Below, in pieces: positions 1 to 11,082 of a stretch of 64,000 nt of DNA (position 1 is the first letter of the stretch; each line of letters starts with the position of its first letter). The notes under the pieces were generated by a model. That model was not told the DNA's origin. It saw nothing but the letters and a program-made list of their open reading frames with translations, and made no database searches. The translations under genes were made by a program, and so were the position numbers. The DNA is from Metridium senile (taxonomy: Eukaryota; Cnidaria; Anthozoa; Actiniaria; Metridiidae), in NCBI GenBank assembly GCA_949775045.1, contig OX459098.1, positions 15,609,207 through 15,673,206 of the forward strand. Reading direction: 5' to 3'.

Positions 1-207
1 GGCTCAGGAGATTGGAAAGGATGCAAATCAATGGATGTGAGACGCGAATATAACACGGGAGGCCCATTATGGGGTCCTGGATCGTTTAGAGGCAACAGAA
101 TGGTATGCACGTGCAAAGGGTACAGCCAGCAACACCCACCTTTGGTGTCAGGGGAAATGGAGCTGGGTGGTGGAGCAGGGACTGGAGAATGGCACATTAC
201 ATGTTAG
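1..207 (+). CDS. 3' end of an unidentified Cys/Gly-rich protein gene (5' part outside window)
   Basis: The first frame is open from base 1 to a TAG at 205-207 (68 codons), while the other two forward frames close quickly. A polyadenylation signal AATAAA follows at 287-292, so this looks like the last coding exon of a gene entering from the left. The peptide is rich in Gly, Trp and Cys. It contains the pieces NTGGPLWGPGS, RMVCTCKGY and GTGEWHITC, a Cys-Thr-Cys followed later by Gly-x-Trp-x-x-x-Cys. That spacing loosely recalls the end of a fibronectin type I finger, but this is only a resemblance. The family is unknown to me, and the start and any upstream intron cannot be seen. It could also be an exon fragment or a chance open frame, though the stop plus close poly(A) signal favours a real 3' end. 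Confidence 0.4.
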   Translation, partial: GSGDWKGCKSMDVRREYNTGGPLWGPGSFRGNRMVCTCKGYSQQHPPLVSGEMELGGGAGTGEWHITC

Positions 208-286
208 GATTAGGTCATCAGATTGATGCTTGTGGTCTGTAAAACCTCCAATAGCCACGTAAACACTTTGGGGCGTTTTACGTCTG

Positions 287-292
287 AATAAA
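287..292 (+). terminator. Polyadenylation signal AATAAA of the left-edge gene
   Basis: Canonical AATAAA 80 bases after the TAG that closes the open frame at the left edge. It fits a short 3' UTR for that gene. Confidence 0.4.
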
Positions 293-503
293 GTGATTAA
301 AATGTAGAAGTTGTTATGTAATTTCATACTGTTTTAGCCTGCGTAGCAAGCGTTTCTTTTGGGGGGAACGGGAAAAAGTTGTTTTGGGATAGCTGTGGTA
401 CCGATATGGCCGCACGAAACCTAAGACGAGTGCAAAAAACGAAGTTGGGGGAGGAAAGGGGGAGGAGAGAAGGGCAGAGGAAACGCTTGCAAACAAACCC
501 CCA

Positions 504-624
<121 letters not shown>

Positions 625-877
625 GATGTCATAGTTTAAAATGTCCCTAAGGGCACGGCTAAGGAATAATTTATGGAGTGAAATTGTATTACAATATGTC
701 AATCAAACTCGTATTAGCCAATTACAGAAACAAGGCGGAGTCTTAATATAAGATGCGACCTGATTGGTCGTAATATAATTAGAGGGCGGAGAGAAATATT
801 TGAACGCGAGAATTCTGCACGGTAAAATGGTGAAAATATTGCTGCAAATAAACCAGACATTTGTATTATAGCGTCAC

Positions 878-1023
878 TATCAAGACCAGAATGCTTTTCC
901 TACTTTCTTTTGTTAAATAATTAGTGTCCATTGTTCTAGTATTCTCAAGAGGGAATAAAAATTGGAATAACATAGAAAAGTCGTAAAGCATTCTGGTACT
1001 GGTAGTAAAATGACGTCATTATG
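878..1023. mobile_element. Family W inverted-repeat element, copy 1
   Basis: The ends pair with each other: CAAGACCAGAATGCTTT near 884 and AAAGCATTCTGGTACTGG near 985. The same ends occur around 41608-41750, so this is a dispersed foldback or MITE-like element. No coding capacity. Confidence 0.6.
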
Positions 1024-1301
1024 CAAAAGGCCGAAGTTAATTTACAAAAAAGGAACGAAGATTGAAAGAAAAGAAGCAGAAGCAAAAACTTCACATTGAA
1101 ATTGAATATCAAAAAGAAAAGGCAAAAGAAGAAGAAAATAAATAAATAAACGGTCGTACCTCGTACCCAGGGCCGTTCCTATCGCTCGGGATTACATCGA
1201 AAATTCCCCTGACATGTAAACCTGGTTTAATGGTAAAAATTCAAGAAAAAAAGTTATTAAGTGAAAAGGAAAAATTAGAGGAAAGTATATGAAACTAAAA
1301 A

Positions 1302-1570
1302 TATACTGTACAAAATTGCTTGATTCTGATTGGACGAGAGGAGTACAATTTAATCGTAAATTATACTCTGCAGAGTACCAATTAAGTTCCTCTGAAATTT
1401 TAGAAAAAAGCACAACTCAGTTTAGAATTAGCATCTCCTCACAATAGGAAATAGCATAATAATTTTTTTTCAGTATGTATAGGTAGATATTATTAATAAA
1501 AGTGATGTTTTGAAAGTTATCAAGTTGACTATTAATTACGAATTGTACCCAAGATCGTGCGATTCCCGCG
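1302..1570. mobile_element. Family E element, shorter copy 1
   Basis: Shares ATACTGTACAAAATT, TCTGATTGGA, GAGAGGAGTACAA and AGAGTACCAATTAAGTTCCT with 29561-29990 in the same order. It also shares the far end, CGAATTGTAC(C/T)CAAGATCGTGCG. This copy lacks the middle present at 29690-29790. Confidence 0.65.
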
Positions 1571-1576
1571 ATTATA

Positions 1577-1766
1577 TTACTGCGGTTTTCGACTTTCTGC
1601 GAACTCAGACATTCCCACGGCTTATTGTGAAACACGTTTTTAGCTGCCGTCAATCAAAACTAATTAGTCGGTACCTTTTAAATCCTTGATTGACGGCAGC
1701 TAAAAACATATTTCACAACGAGACGTTGAAATGTCTGAGTTCGCAGAAAGTCGAAAACCGCAGTAA
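1577..1766. mobile_element. Family A MITE, copy 1 (immediately upstream of ATRIP)
   Basis: Long terminal inverted repeats begin TTACTGCGGTTTTCGACTTT and end in the complement GAAAACCGCAGTAA. An internal palindrome AGCTGCCGTCAATCAA / TTGATTGACGGCAGCT closes the hairpin. About 190 bp, non-coding. Other copies: 4917-5111, 49134-49296, 63337-63522. Its right end lies 141 bases before the first ATRIP ATG, so it may contribute to that promoter region. Confidence 0.85.
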
Positions 1767-1907
1767 TGAAAACACCATTTCCCACTATGCATTGCGAAGG
1801 TACGTCATACCATAATCCTTTGCGCCGAGTGGCGGTAAATCTGACATACACGGTCCATGTGATTCCACGATCAAAATATCACACCAAAACATTGGTGTTT
1901 TGCCCTG

Positions 1908-4900
1908 ATGGCAAACTGGAATTGCAACGATGGCTTCAAGCACCAAAAGAAAAGGACTTTTATCTACAAATCTGCCCCACAGACCAAAACATCCGGCGCA
2001 AATCCACAAAAAATCGAGCGATCTTTGCCAAGCTTGCAAATGACAAATGTCAGTTCGTATTCATCCCCAAGAAAGAAATTGAGAAGTTCGTATAGTTATT
2101 ATGACAAATCTAGAAGCGATCAAAAGGCTGCAGAGGAACTCTGCAGTGATCTACCTCTTGATGCGTTTGAGGATGGATTCCTGGACGATTTTGGCGACGA
2201 TTTCTCTACTGAAGAGCTTTGTCAAGTTGCTGAACAAACGGAGCAACAGGTTTTAACCCAAAGTATTAGTAAAGTTACAAAGCCCGCTAATAACTTACCA
2301 AAACAAAATGTCCAAAACAATGGCAATGGATTTGAAGAAGATTACTTTGGAGATTTCGACCAGGACTTGGATTTAGCTGACAGTGAGAGTTTGCTTGCTA
2401 ACAATGGTTGTAATCAATCTCATTTTTCAATCCCATCCAAAGAAAATGATATTCCCAGTGAAAAAACTGCCATTCTTTTCTCCGCTGAAGGTCAGTCAGA
2501 TAATCAAACACATTATAGTTTTACCAATGGTGCTTCTACTGCTTCAAACAAGTTTAAATTTGGTCAAAAAACTACAGAAGACCTTCAACTTTTGCAGGAA
2601 AAATTAATTCAAACAGAAAACAGGATCAAAGAGTTGGAAGAACTTAATTATTCCAAAGATGGAAATCTGAAAATGCTACAAGATTCCCTTGAACATTTGA
2701 GGTCGGAAGAAATTAAACATAAAGAAAAGTTGAGGAATATAGAAGAACTGAAGAGAACAGAGCTCAAGGAACTTCACAAAAATCATGCAAAGACTGTGGA
2801 ACAATTGAACTCCAAGATATGTTTTCAAGAGCAAGAGATTAAACAAGCCAAAGAGTATAGACAGGCAAAACTACATGAAAGCAACATGGAAAGCCCTAAA
2901 ACAAGCAAACCTCATAAATTATCAGCTAACTCCGTTATTCCAATAGGCCAGTCATTCTTTGAAAAGGGTGCGACAGAATCAAGATCACCGAAACTGAAAA
3001 AGTTACCAAAAGTTCAAAAATCACCAGAAAAGATCCCTTTGGAATCCTCATCTACAAAAGAGGAAATTCCAAAGAGAACTCTAGAGAAACAATCATTAAG
3101 AGCGAAGGATGTTTCAAGCAAGACTACAAATGTTGAAGTTGTACAGAGACTTTTCAAATTAAATAATACTGAATTAACTGGAGTCTGCACAAGACATGAA
3201 ACATCACCTTTGAATCAAAGCTTGTTGTCTTTACTGAGATTGAACTTGAATGCTACTACGTCAGAACTTGGCCAAATGGAGGATGGCATTAGCTTACACA
3301 ATGCATTAGTTGACCAAGAGTTCTTAAGCACAGCTACACTGAGTTCAGAATTTAAAAGTCGAGAGGTTTGTAAAGCAATTGAAGGCATTCAAGAATTGAT
3401 CAATACTAACCAATTCACATCTAAAACTGATGGCATCAATCTCAAACTAGTAAACAATTTCAAAGCTTCTGATATTTTAGATTCTTCTCAGATTTTAAAG
3501 TCAGCTGTAAACTTGTTACCTCTCTTAGAATGCCATATATCTCGATATGCTGAATTACGAGTAGACAAGGATGAAGATAGCTTTTTAAGTACATGCCCAC
3601 CAAGTCCGCTTGGGGACCTTTCAGACTTGAAAGACAAAGACTCTATTGCTGCATTATCACTGGCATTTGATACTGCTGTACAGTCTTTGAGGTGTTTGGC
3701 TGTATTGGTATCATGCAGTGATGAAGTTTGTGAAGTTTTATTGAAAGCTGCCAAGACAGCAAAAGTAGAAAAAGAGAATGTCCAAGGCAGTGAAACTGTT
3801 CAGGTTAGTTTGAAAAGAAAAAGTGTTTCAATTTTAAATATATATAATATGTACATGTATAATTTATATTGAAATATATAATATAGTTATATAAATTTAT
3901 ATATTATAAGACTGCATCTGCTGAAGAAACCTTTATGGTTCAATGAAGAGAAATGTGGTTGCAATACATTTTGGAATGTACAGGATAAGGTGAGACACAA
4001 AGACATCTTTATCATCCACTGCAACCTTCTCCATTTCCAGTCATCTTGACCTGGTCTTGCTATGAAATATCAGTGGTTTCCGACAAGGGAGTGAGGTTTA
4101 CAATGTTTAACTCTTCTTAAACAAAATCACTGTGCAATCATCATCATAATATTATAATAATATATTTCAAGCATTTTCATAAGCATTTCTGGTACATGCT
4201 CTTTGTAAGTTAATTATATATTTAACTTTTTTCTGTTCAGAACAATGCAAATACATCAAGTGAAATGGTACCAGATGATAAGTGCGACTTGCTCAGTTTA
4301 TTATTTCAACTTGCAGTCCCTCAGCCAGTAAGTAATCTCATGAATCTGTATATATTTTGTTATCTGACATGCAATTGGGGTTCCTGTGTTAAAGTGTTTG
4401 AGCTCTCCACAGGAAGCCCAGTTGTTGTAAAGACCAAGACAACTGTCATTTAGTACACACAATGTGCATTTTTCTTTAAACCTATTTAAGCCAGTCAAGC
4501 ATAAGCCTGTACCTGTCCTTTAGAATGTTATTGGGGTTAAGGTAAAGTTAACTTTACTTCAACTAAGAAGTCAAACATTTGTACATGTTTTAGATATGGT
4601 ATCCATTTTTTATTATATTAGTAGGTAGGGCCATTACAGCCAAAATAAGTTGTTTATTTGCTTCATATTTGCATTATATAATCTCAATTTCATCTTCCAC
4701 AGAATGAACCACCACTTGTTAGTTTAGTTTCCCTTGGTGTAATAGAAGCACTGGCTAATAACTGCCCTCAACAATATATCACTTGGTAAGAAAAATAAAT
4801 AAATAAATAGTAAATTATATTGATTAGTGCTTTAAAATGATAATGAATAAACAAATCATGTCTCAATGTATTTAGCCAGTGACTAATTGGGGAGACTCGC

Positions 4901-7900
4901 ACTCACTACCTCTACGTTACTGTGGTTTTTGACTATCTGTGAATTACTAAGACATTACAATGGCTTGTTGTGAATATACGTTTTTAGCTGCCGTCAATCA
5001 AAGTTAATTAGTTGGTACCTTTTAAATCCTTGATTGACGGCAGCGAAATATGTATTTTACAACTAGCCATTGGAATGTCTGAGTTTGCAGAAAGTCGAAA
5101 AACCAGCAGTAAGTATTTTAGCATACAACTCTGCTCAACAATAAACAATTATTTGTGGAGAGCAAGGTGAATATCAGTGAATAATGATTAACCAATATTC
5201 ATCAAGCTTGGGGAGAATAAATTATTGTTTAGGTATAAAGACAGGTGATCATTTCAAAACATACACATAACTTGTCATTTAGTTGCATGGAATACTCAAA
5301 TGATTATAAGAATACTCATTACATTATTTGTCATGATAATACTGGTTTTGTAATATCTTTAATGTCTTTAAAGACAAGAATTTCATTTGATATCAATAAC
5401 AGTGCGAATCACAAAACCGTGGGCACCCACAATTATTTTAGAAATCGTTTTTTGTTCATTGAACAACTCAGAAACAACTATATCAATGCAAGAAGTTTGA
5501 CTGATGTGTAGTATGATAACCTTTTTGTAGTTATATAGAGTTGTTTATGAGTTGTTAAACAAACAATTAACGATTTCTAAAACATTTCTGGGTGCCCACA
5601 GTTTTTCAATTTGCACTGTAATTATTGTCTTATTGTCTTTAAAATGTGTAATTTGTTTCAAAGGTTTTTGCCCAGACTTTGTGATACTCTTCTACCGCAA
5701 TGTCTCTCCAAAGAATATTGCTTGAGTACATTATCAGTAGTTGTTGCAATATTGATGACGTCTCTTTGTGGTCGGCATGTATGTTCTCAGTCAGGTAAAT
5801 GCTCAATTAATTAATTCATCCATTCATGCATGTAAGTCATCCATCCATCCATTCATTCATTTGTGTATTCATTCACCTGTTCATTTAGTATCCATCTTTT
5901 CTTCCATCTGTTCATTCATCCTTCCATCCGTTTAGATTTCATTCATCCTTCCATCCGTCTAGATCAATTCATTCACATATTCCATTTATAACAGGTTCCC
6001 ATTTAAATCTATACTTTCACATTTAAATCTGTACTTATGCAAATTGTGTTGATGTGTCTAAACACACAGATCAACCAATCAGAGTATATTATTTCTGAAG
6101 TGAACTTCTCTGATTGGTTGATCTGTGTGTTTAGCACACATCAACAAAATTTGCATAAGTACAGATTTAAATGGGAAAGTACAGATATAAATGGGAAAGT
6201 ACAGATTTAAATGGGAAAGTACAGATTTAAATGGGAACCTGTTTTATCTATCTGTTTTCTTCCTTAGTTCATAACTTCATTCATTTTGTTAATACATTTA
6301 TACATGTTTTTACTTACTCATTCAGTTGTTTTCATTCAATGCAGTTATTCATCTTTTTCTTCCATTTATTCATTTAACTATCAATTCATTCATTGAACCC
6401 TTCATCCAAGGGCCAAATGAAAGAGTACATTAATTTGTAAAATTAATACATGCCCTGTTTAAATAAAGATTTTTGTATTGTATGATATCATACTGTAACT
6501 ATTCTTCCAATGATTTACCCAGTCATAATAATAATACTATTTCAATATTCATACAGTAAGCCCAATTAAATGAGGTCCTGATACTATGAAAATCACTAGA
6601 GTGGTTAAATGTATGTTGAAAATTTGGCCTTGGGGGTGTGTCTTTTTGTACCACATGACCAATTTTGAGCAAAATGATTGGCCAGAAGCGATCACATGGT
6701 ACAAAAAAAATTGGTCACATGGACGGAATTTTTGGGGCATGATTACCAGTCTACTGATTTCCATAGTAACTTAACTTCCTCATTTTATTCATTCAGTCAT
6801 CTATATTTTGGCATTTGATTTCATTGTATTTGACAGCTGTTCTGATGTTTCAGATGATTGTGTTCTGTTAAAAGTTTATCAAGGATGCTTGAGTGATTCT
6901 GTCGACTTGCCACATGCCAACAAGATAAGCCTTCAATCTAAGGTAGCTCAAAACATTTTATAAAATCTGAAATTTTATTTCTGAATAATAATTTCTTATT
7001 TTAATCATTTTTGGATCTGCATGTACTCATTTTAGTCAAGAATGAGTAATAATAGTAATAACTTTTTTAACGTCTCAATCTTCTAGCTGGACGCAGTGCA
7101 CCCTACTCATCGGGGAGACTCACTCACACTCACTACCTCTACATTTTTAATATTTTGCACACAACTCGTCTCTCATTTTGTATTACACAAACATTCTCTC
7201 TAAAGAAATTTGGATCTGGATATGGTCGGCTGAGGCATTAACCATTCAACGTATCTAGAGCAGATATATTTGGCTAATAGAATTCTAGGGTCTGAGAGGC
7301 GCTGTCCACCTAATGTCAATTTTAACAGCATCAATTGGCCAGTAACAAAACGAGTAGAGGACTGGGTACTAGTTTGCCTAATTAATGTAATTAAGAAACA
7401 AACCTCATAATTAAAGAGAGCACATCAAGATATGTTAGATTCCTGAGTTTGGTTGCATTTGGTTGTATTCTGACCAAGATACAGCCTCATAAAAAATGCC
7501 TAAAAATAGAAGGAAATGTATGGTTTGGAAGGACACCTTTCCTTCCAATCCATACATTCCTTTGTAATTTTGGGCAATTTTGAATGGCTGTAACTCGCTC
7601 AATATCCAACCAAAAGCAACAAATCTCAGGAATCTTACATATCTTGAGCTGCTCTTTTATATTATGGGGTTCATTTCTTAATTACATCAATTTGGAAAAC
7701 TAGTACCCAGTCCTTTACTCGTTTTGTTACTGGTCAATAGACACCTGACATTTTGTTGAGGCCTTAACCACCCAATGTTATCTAGAGCAGATATTGGCTA
7801 ATAGAGTTCTAGGGTCTGAGAGGCCCTGTCCATCAAATGTTGACACCCACTTTTTACAACATCAATCGGGCCATGGCATTGCACACTTCACACTTGTTTT

Positions 7901-10481
7901 TTGCATGTTTTTAGATTGTTGTTCTTGTGGATAATATCACTTCAAGTAACAATGAAGCACTCCCTCACTTGGTTGATTGTCACTGTACTGTAGAGGTAAT
8001 GAACATGTCATTTTAAAATTTCTACAAATGATAATAACAATTGATAACACATGAGCATCATTGACATGCTTGTCATTGTACTGTAGAGTTATTGAGCATT
8101 TCATTTTAAAATTTCTACAAATGATAAATTTATAAGAATTGACATAAACATGAGCATATTTAGATGATAATTATTTTGTTTGTTAAAAATAGAACAACAT
8201 ATTAAATTCTGCACTATATATTTAGTTTATCCTGGATTAAGTGAATAACAACAATTTTGTTTGAAAAAAGAAAGAAAAGTTATTTTATAATAAAAACTAT
8301 ATTTTCAATATTTATAGCTCTTGAAGCTTTTGGTGTGTCTTCTACACAAAGAGATGGTCTTTCTTGAACAATATCCACCAGAATCCTTAATGAATAATAT
8401 AAATACAAGGTGAGGGATTATTCTCAGTTATACATTACAGAAATGTTGCATTCAGTATGAATTTGTTTAATCAGATAAATGTTTATTCTATACAAATAAT
8501 AATAATAATAATAATGGCTTTATTAAATGACTAATTAAGTGGCAATTATTAAGAAGAATAAAACAATTGAATTACGTCGTTTTTACATGACTGGAGGACT
8601 ACACTATGTATATAAGATGCAATAAAACGATATATTTAAATATAATATATAATATGGTATAAAATGGCTGTATATCTATCAATTAAAATGTCTCACAGCA
8701 AACAGAAGACAACTGTTCTTGTACCATTCTGTACGGTATTTTTCTGTCATGATACTTTCTTTTATGATGTAGGCTATAGTTTTGAGAGACAGTTTCAGGG
8801 AGTAGATGTGAAAGTTTGCTTTTGTCAGATATGCGTTGGAAAAAGTTCCTACAAAGATTATGTAATGTTTAATAAACGAGCAGGAGTGTTTTATCAGGAT
8901 TTAAAACCATGCGGCGAAGCCAAGTGGTTTTAAACCTGATAAAACATGATCTGCGAGTTTATTGAACGATTTCAAAAACTCCAACCTATATTTTGTGTTT
9001 TTGTAAAAAAAAAATCAAGGATTTGTGAAAGTTTATTAGAGAAAATTAAGGTTAAAGTTTATGTAAATTAGGGTGAATCTATAACTTCAGTTAAAACACT
9101 CGTCACGGTCACGATTTCTTTTGAAAATTTCTCATGAATTATTAATGAGTTTTTGAACTCTTCTTACTTAAAGGAGTTCAAGTCCAGCTTTAAATGTATC
9201 TGTTTTATTGCTTTGTCTGATCTGTCAATCTGTTTTCTTTCAGTTTATCTCTTCATTTGTTGCACCTGGGGATATCTTTGCTAGCAAGTTTAGCAACATT
9301 CTCCAAGTTGCTGTTTGCCGATCTAAGTATGTTGGTTGGCCACAAGTACAATAGTTTAGTCATTGGCACAGTGAGACTGATGAAGGAAATTCCTGGCTTG
9401 AAAAACAACTTAGAAAAAGAAGGTGATTACAAAAATTATGATAAGTATTGAAAAGTTAAGACACAAAATTAATCTCTGATTGACAAAGGCATCTGAATAG
9501 AATTTTAGATGACAGAACAACCAAGGACATAGAACAATCCCTGGCAATGACTGTTTCTCAGTGGGTTGTCTGTCACCCAGTTTGAACATCTTAAGGCCGA
9601 TTTACACGGCACGATTGTCGTGTGCGACTTGAAGTATACGACTCAAGTGAGCTCCAAGTCTTGCCGTGTAAATGCCCCTACGAATTGCCTACGACTGACG
9701 CACGCGATCTACAACTTGTAGTAGGATTTTGAACCAAGGATCAAAACCCAGACTTGTCGTAGGAAAATGACGTGATTTGTCCCATATTAGGACTGGATCT
9801 AGTATTTCGTCCAATCACTCACGATTTTAGCAATGGCGTATACGACTAGTTGTGCGCGTGTGAATGGTACCTACTACAATTTGTAGGCAAATCATATACT
9901 ACAGTCATAGGTCAAAATCGTATCGTGTAAATCTGCCTTGATCAAGATCCATGTAAGATCATGCAAGATCCAGGCATGTAACCCTCAATCTGCAAGAACT
10001 TACATGAATCTTTCAAGACATGTACTTGCCAAGGTTTTAGTAAGAACTTGGATGATCTTACCAGATCTTACAAGATGCTCAACATGGGCACACAACACTG
10101 CTCAAATTTTGAGCTGAGGGAAGAAAACTGCAGAACCATAAAAACCCTTGTGGCATGGGAGAGAACAACACATCAAACAAACACAACTCACATATAATCC
10201 ATGGCCAAGCGGGATCCAAAGGTGAACCACAGTGGGGAGAGATGTGAGAACCGCCCGCTAACCAATAAGAATGAATACTGTCTTGAAATTCATGGATATT
10301 CCAGAAACTTTCATATGAAATATATGTGTTTTGAAAAAGTTTTATTTTTCAATGTGTCAATGTATTTTTTTTTTTGTCTTTTGTTTTAGTACTAATGGAT
10401 CTTCTAGACATGGATAATATTGAATACACGGATGTAGTTGAAGATGATGAGGGATCTGAAGAAATGGAAGTTGATGAATGA
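1908..10481 (+). CDS. ATRIP: ATR-interacting protein (ATRIP), 9 exons, about 909 aa
   Basis: ATRIP binds RPA-coated single-stranded DNA and brings the checkpoint kinase ATR to it in the nucleus. Exons in frame with GT..AG introns: 1908-3803, 4241-4327, 4703-4785, 5664-5794, 6854-6942, 7915-7995, 8318-8409, 9244-9422, 10390-10481 (TGA 10479-10481). Residues 80-115 are acidic with DDFGDDFSTEELCQVAE, matching the N-terminal RPA70-binding motif of ATRIP. Residues about 222-318 form a charged coiled coil (LQLLQEKLIQTENRIKELEE onward), the oligomerisation region. The C-terminal half is helical and Leu-rich, as in ATRIP. Human ATRIP is 791 aa; the extra length is mainly in the low-complexity part of exon 1. 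The start is uncertain: 1908, or Met45 at 2040, where a 37-codon frame from a better-context ATG at 1930 ends at an overlapping ATGA. Family A lies just upstream, and the exon 6 donor region is tandemly duplicated. Identification is strong; the N-terminus is less sure. Confidence 0.9.
4241..4327 (+). other. ATRIP: ATRIP exon 2
   Basis: Flanked by TTCTGTTCAG and GTAAGT. Adds 29 codons in phase 0, with the Leu-rich run DLLSLLFQLAVPQP. Confidence 0.8.
4857..4916. repeat. Family L (SINE-like) fragment, copy 1
   Basis: Shares TTGGGGAGACTC and ACTCACTACCTCTACRTT with 7062-7165, 28484-28730 and 49524-49620. The family A element at 4917 begins exactly at its GTTA, so A appears to have inserted into L. 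Confidence 0.6.
4917..5111. mobile_element. Family A MITE, copy 2 (ATRIP intron 3)
   Basis: TTACTGTGGTTTTTGAC at the left and an imperfect complement AAAAACCAGCAGTAA at the right. It has the same internal TAGCTGCCGTCAATCAA palindrome as the other copies, with some decay. Confidence 0.8.
5399..5622. mobile_element. Family C MITE, copy 1 (ATRIP intron 3)
   Basis: Ends ACAGTGCGAATC and TTGCACTGTAAT are inverted repeats. Inside are pairs such as GGGCACCCACAATTATTTTA and the complement-like AAAACATTTCTGGGTGCCCA. A second copy is at 18568-18786. Non-coding. Confidence 0.75.
5810..5985. repeat. TTCA/CATCC-type degenerate minisatellite
   Basis: A run of TTCATTCATCCATCC-like units with substitutions, in ATRIP intron 4. 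Confidence 0.7.
5991..6243. mobile_element. Family B MITE, copy 1, with internal tandem ends
   Basis: Starts ACAGGTTCCCATTTAAATCT and ends with the complement AAATGGGAACCTGT. The unit GTACAGATTTAAATGGGAAA is tandemly repeated several times at the right end. The centre is a hairpin, GATCAACCAATCAGAG / CTCTGATTGGTTGATC. Other copies: 25851-26066 and 57426-57627. Confidence 0.85.
6572..6770. mobile_element. Family D MITE, copy 1 (ATRIP intron 4)
   Basis: TACTATGAAAATCACTAGAG at one end and a weaker complement (TGATTTCCATAGTA) at the other. The core is a palindrome, GTACCACATGACCAATTTTG paired with ATTGGCC..CACATGGTAC. Second copy at 12339-12516; a minimal hairpin relative at 41321-41387. Confidence 0.75.
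7062..7165. repeat. Family L (SINE-like) fragment, copy 2
   Basis: CTTTTTTAACGTCTCAAT, GGGGAGACTCAC and ACTCACTACCTCTACATT, followed by ATATTTTGCACACAAC, as at 49524-49620. Confidence 0.6.
7225..7870. repeat. Direct duplication flanking a family V inverted-repeat element
   Basis: About 100 bp containing ATCTAGAGCAGATAT, TTGGCTAATAGA and TCTAGGGTCTGAGAGGC occurs at 7225-7337 and again at 7757-7870. Between them (about 7338-7734) is a long inverted repeat starting CCAGTAACAAAACGAGTA and ending in the complement TACTCGTTTTGTTACTGG. Its centre pairs GGAAATGTATGGTTTGGAAG with CTTCCAATCCATACATTCC. It lies in ATRIP intron 5. Confidence 0.75.
7981..8160 (+). repeat. 93-bp tandem duplication spanning the exon 6 donor of ATRIP
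   Basis: CACTGTACTGTAGAG|GTAATGAACATG at 7981 is repeated at 8074 as CATTGTACTGTAGAG|TTATTGAGCATT. Both copies continue with TCATTTTAAAATTTCTACAA. In the second copy the splice donor GT is TT, so it cannot act as a donor. Confidence 0.85.
8862..9160. mobile_element. Family F palindromic element, copy F4 (ATRIP intron 7)
   Basis: Head palindrome: GTTTAATAAACGAG .. CGAGTTTATTGAAC (outer) and GTTTTATCAGGATTTAAAAC .. GGTTTTAAACCTGATAAAAC (inner). Conserved tail: AAAGTTTATGTAAATTAG, then ACACTCGTCACGGTCACGAT and CTCATGAATTATTAATGA. Related copies: 37650-37950, 42039-42328, 58013-58290. Confidence 0.75.
9593..9939. mobile_element. Family U inverted-repeat element (ATRIP intron 8)
   Basis: About 347 bp with ends AAGGCCGATTTACACGGCAC and ATCGTATCGTGTAAATCTGC+CTT. 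The inside has several imperfect repeats of ACGACT/GTCGTA words. Only one copy is in this window. Non-coding. Confidence 0.65.
9940..10110. repeat. Family H dispersed repeat, copy 1
   Basis: Many AAGATC/GATCTT words (AAGATCATGCAAGATCC, TTTTAGTAAGAACTTGGATG, CAGATCTTACAAGATG) also occur in the inverse sense at 20335-20580. Confidence 0.6.
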
Positions 10482-10884
10482 ACCCATTAAATGGAAGTTG
10501 ACTAAACCCATTAAATAGATATTAGTCTAATTAATACACCTTATAAAAACCATACTTTTTTGTCTCAGATATGTTCAGAAGTTTCGATCTGTTACCACAG
10601 ATCTTCATTGGTACTGTTGTTGTTGTTGGGTTTGCGTACACTTCAACTATAGTATATTTAACAACTGAGATGCACTTAGGGTGTTTACTCAGGCTATGTC
10701 ATAGAGTAGTAATTGATAGGTGGTTTACCTGTGGCATTACGTCATGTGCAATCTTCGACACAATCTAGACTCAGGCTCCTCTGAAGGGTAGCCTGAGTAA
10801 TTATTCCACAAAATCGAGTCGTACATGAGCTCATAGCCAAAGAGGCCATATTAGATTTTGGTTCACTTGTTTTGTGCGTTCACT

Positions 10885-11015
10885 TGATAGAGTGCAAACA
10901 ATATAACTGTGAAACAAGTTAGTACTAATTAGTACTAATATAAAATAGTGCTATAGAAAACAATAGAATTAGCATAAAATATCACTATTTAGTACTAAAT
11001 AAGTTGCATGATTTT
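10885..11015. mobile_element. Family P element, copy 1
   Basis: ATAGAGTGCAAACAATAT at the left and a weak complement at the right, with TAGTACTAATTAGTACTAAT-like internal words. It resembles the better preserved copy at 17818-17968. Confidence 0.5.
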
Positions 11016-11082
11016 AATGCCTGTAACTCTAACATTATTTCACAGGTTAATGACAATCACTCTATCTTGGATACAGCTAGCC

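Noticed and set aside
8664..8933. 89-codon plus-strand frame
   Set aside because: Its 3' part is family F copy F4 and it has no splice or family support; it lies within an ATRIP intron.
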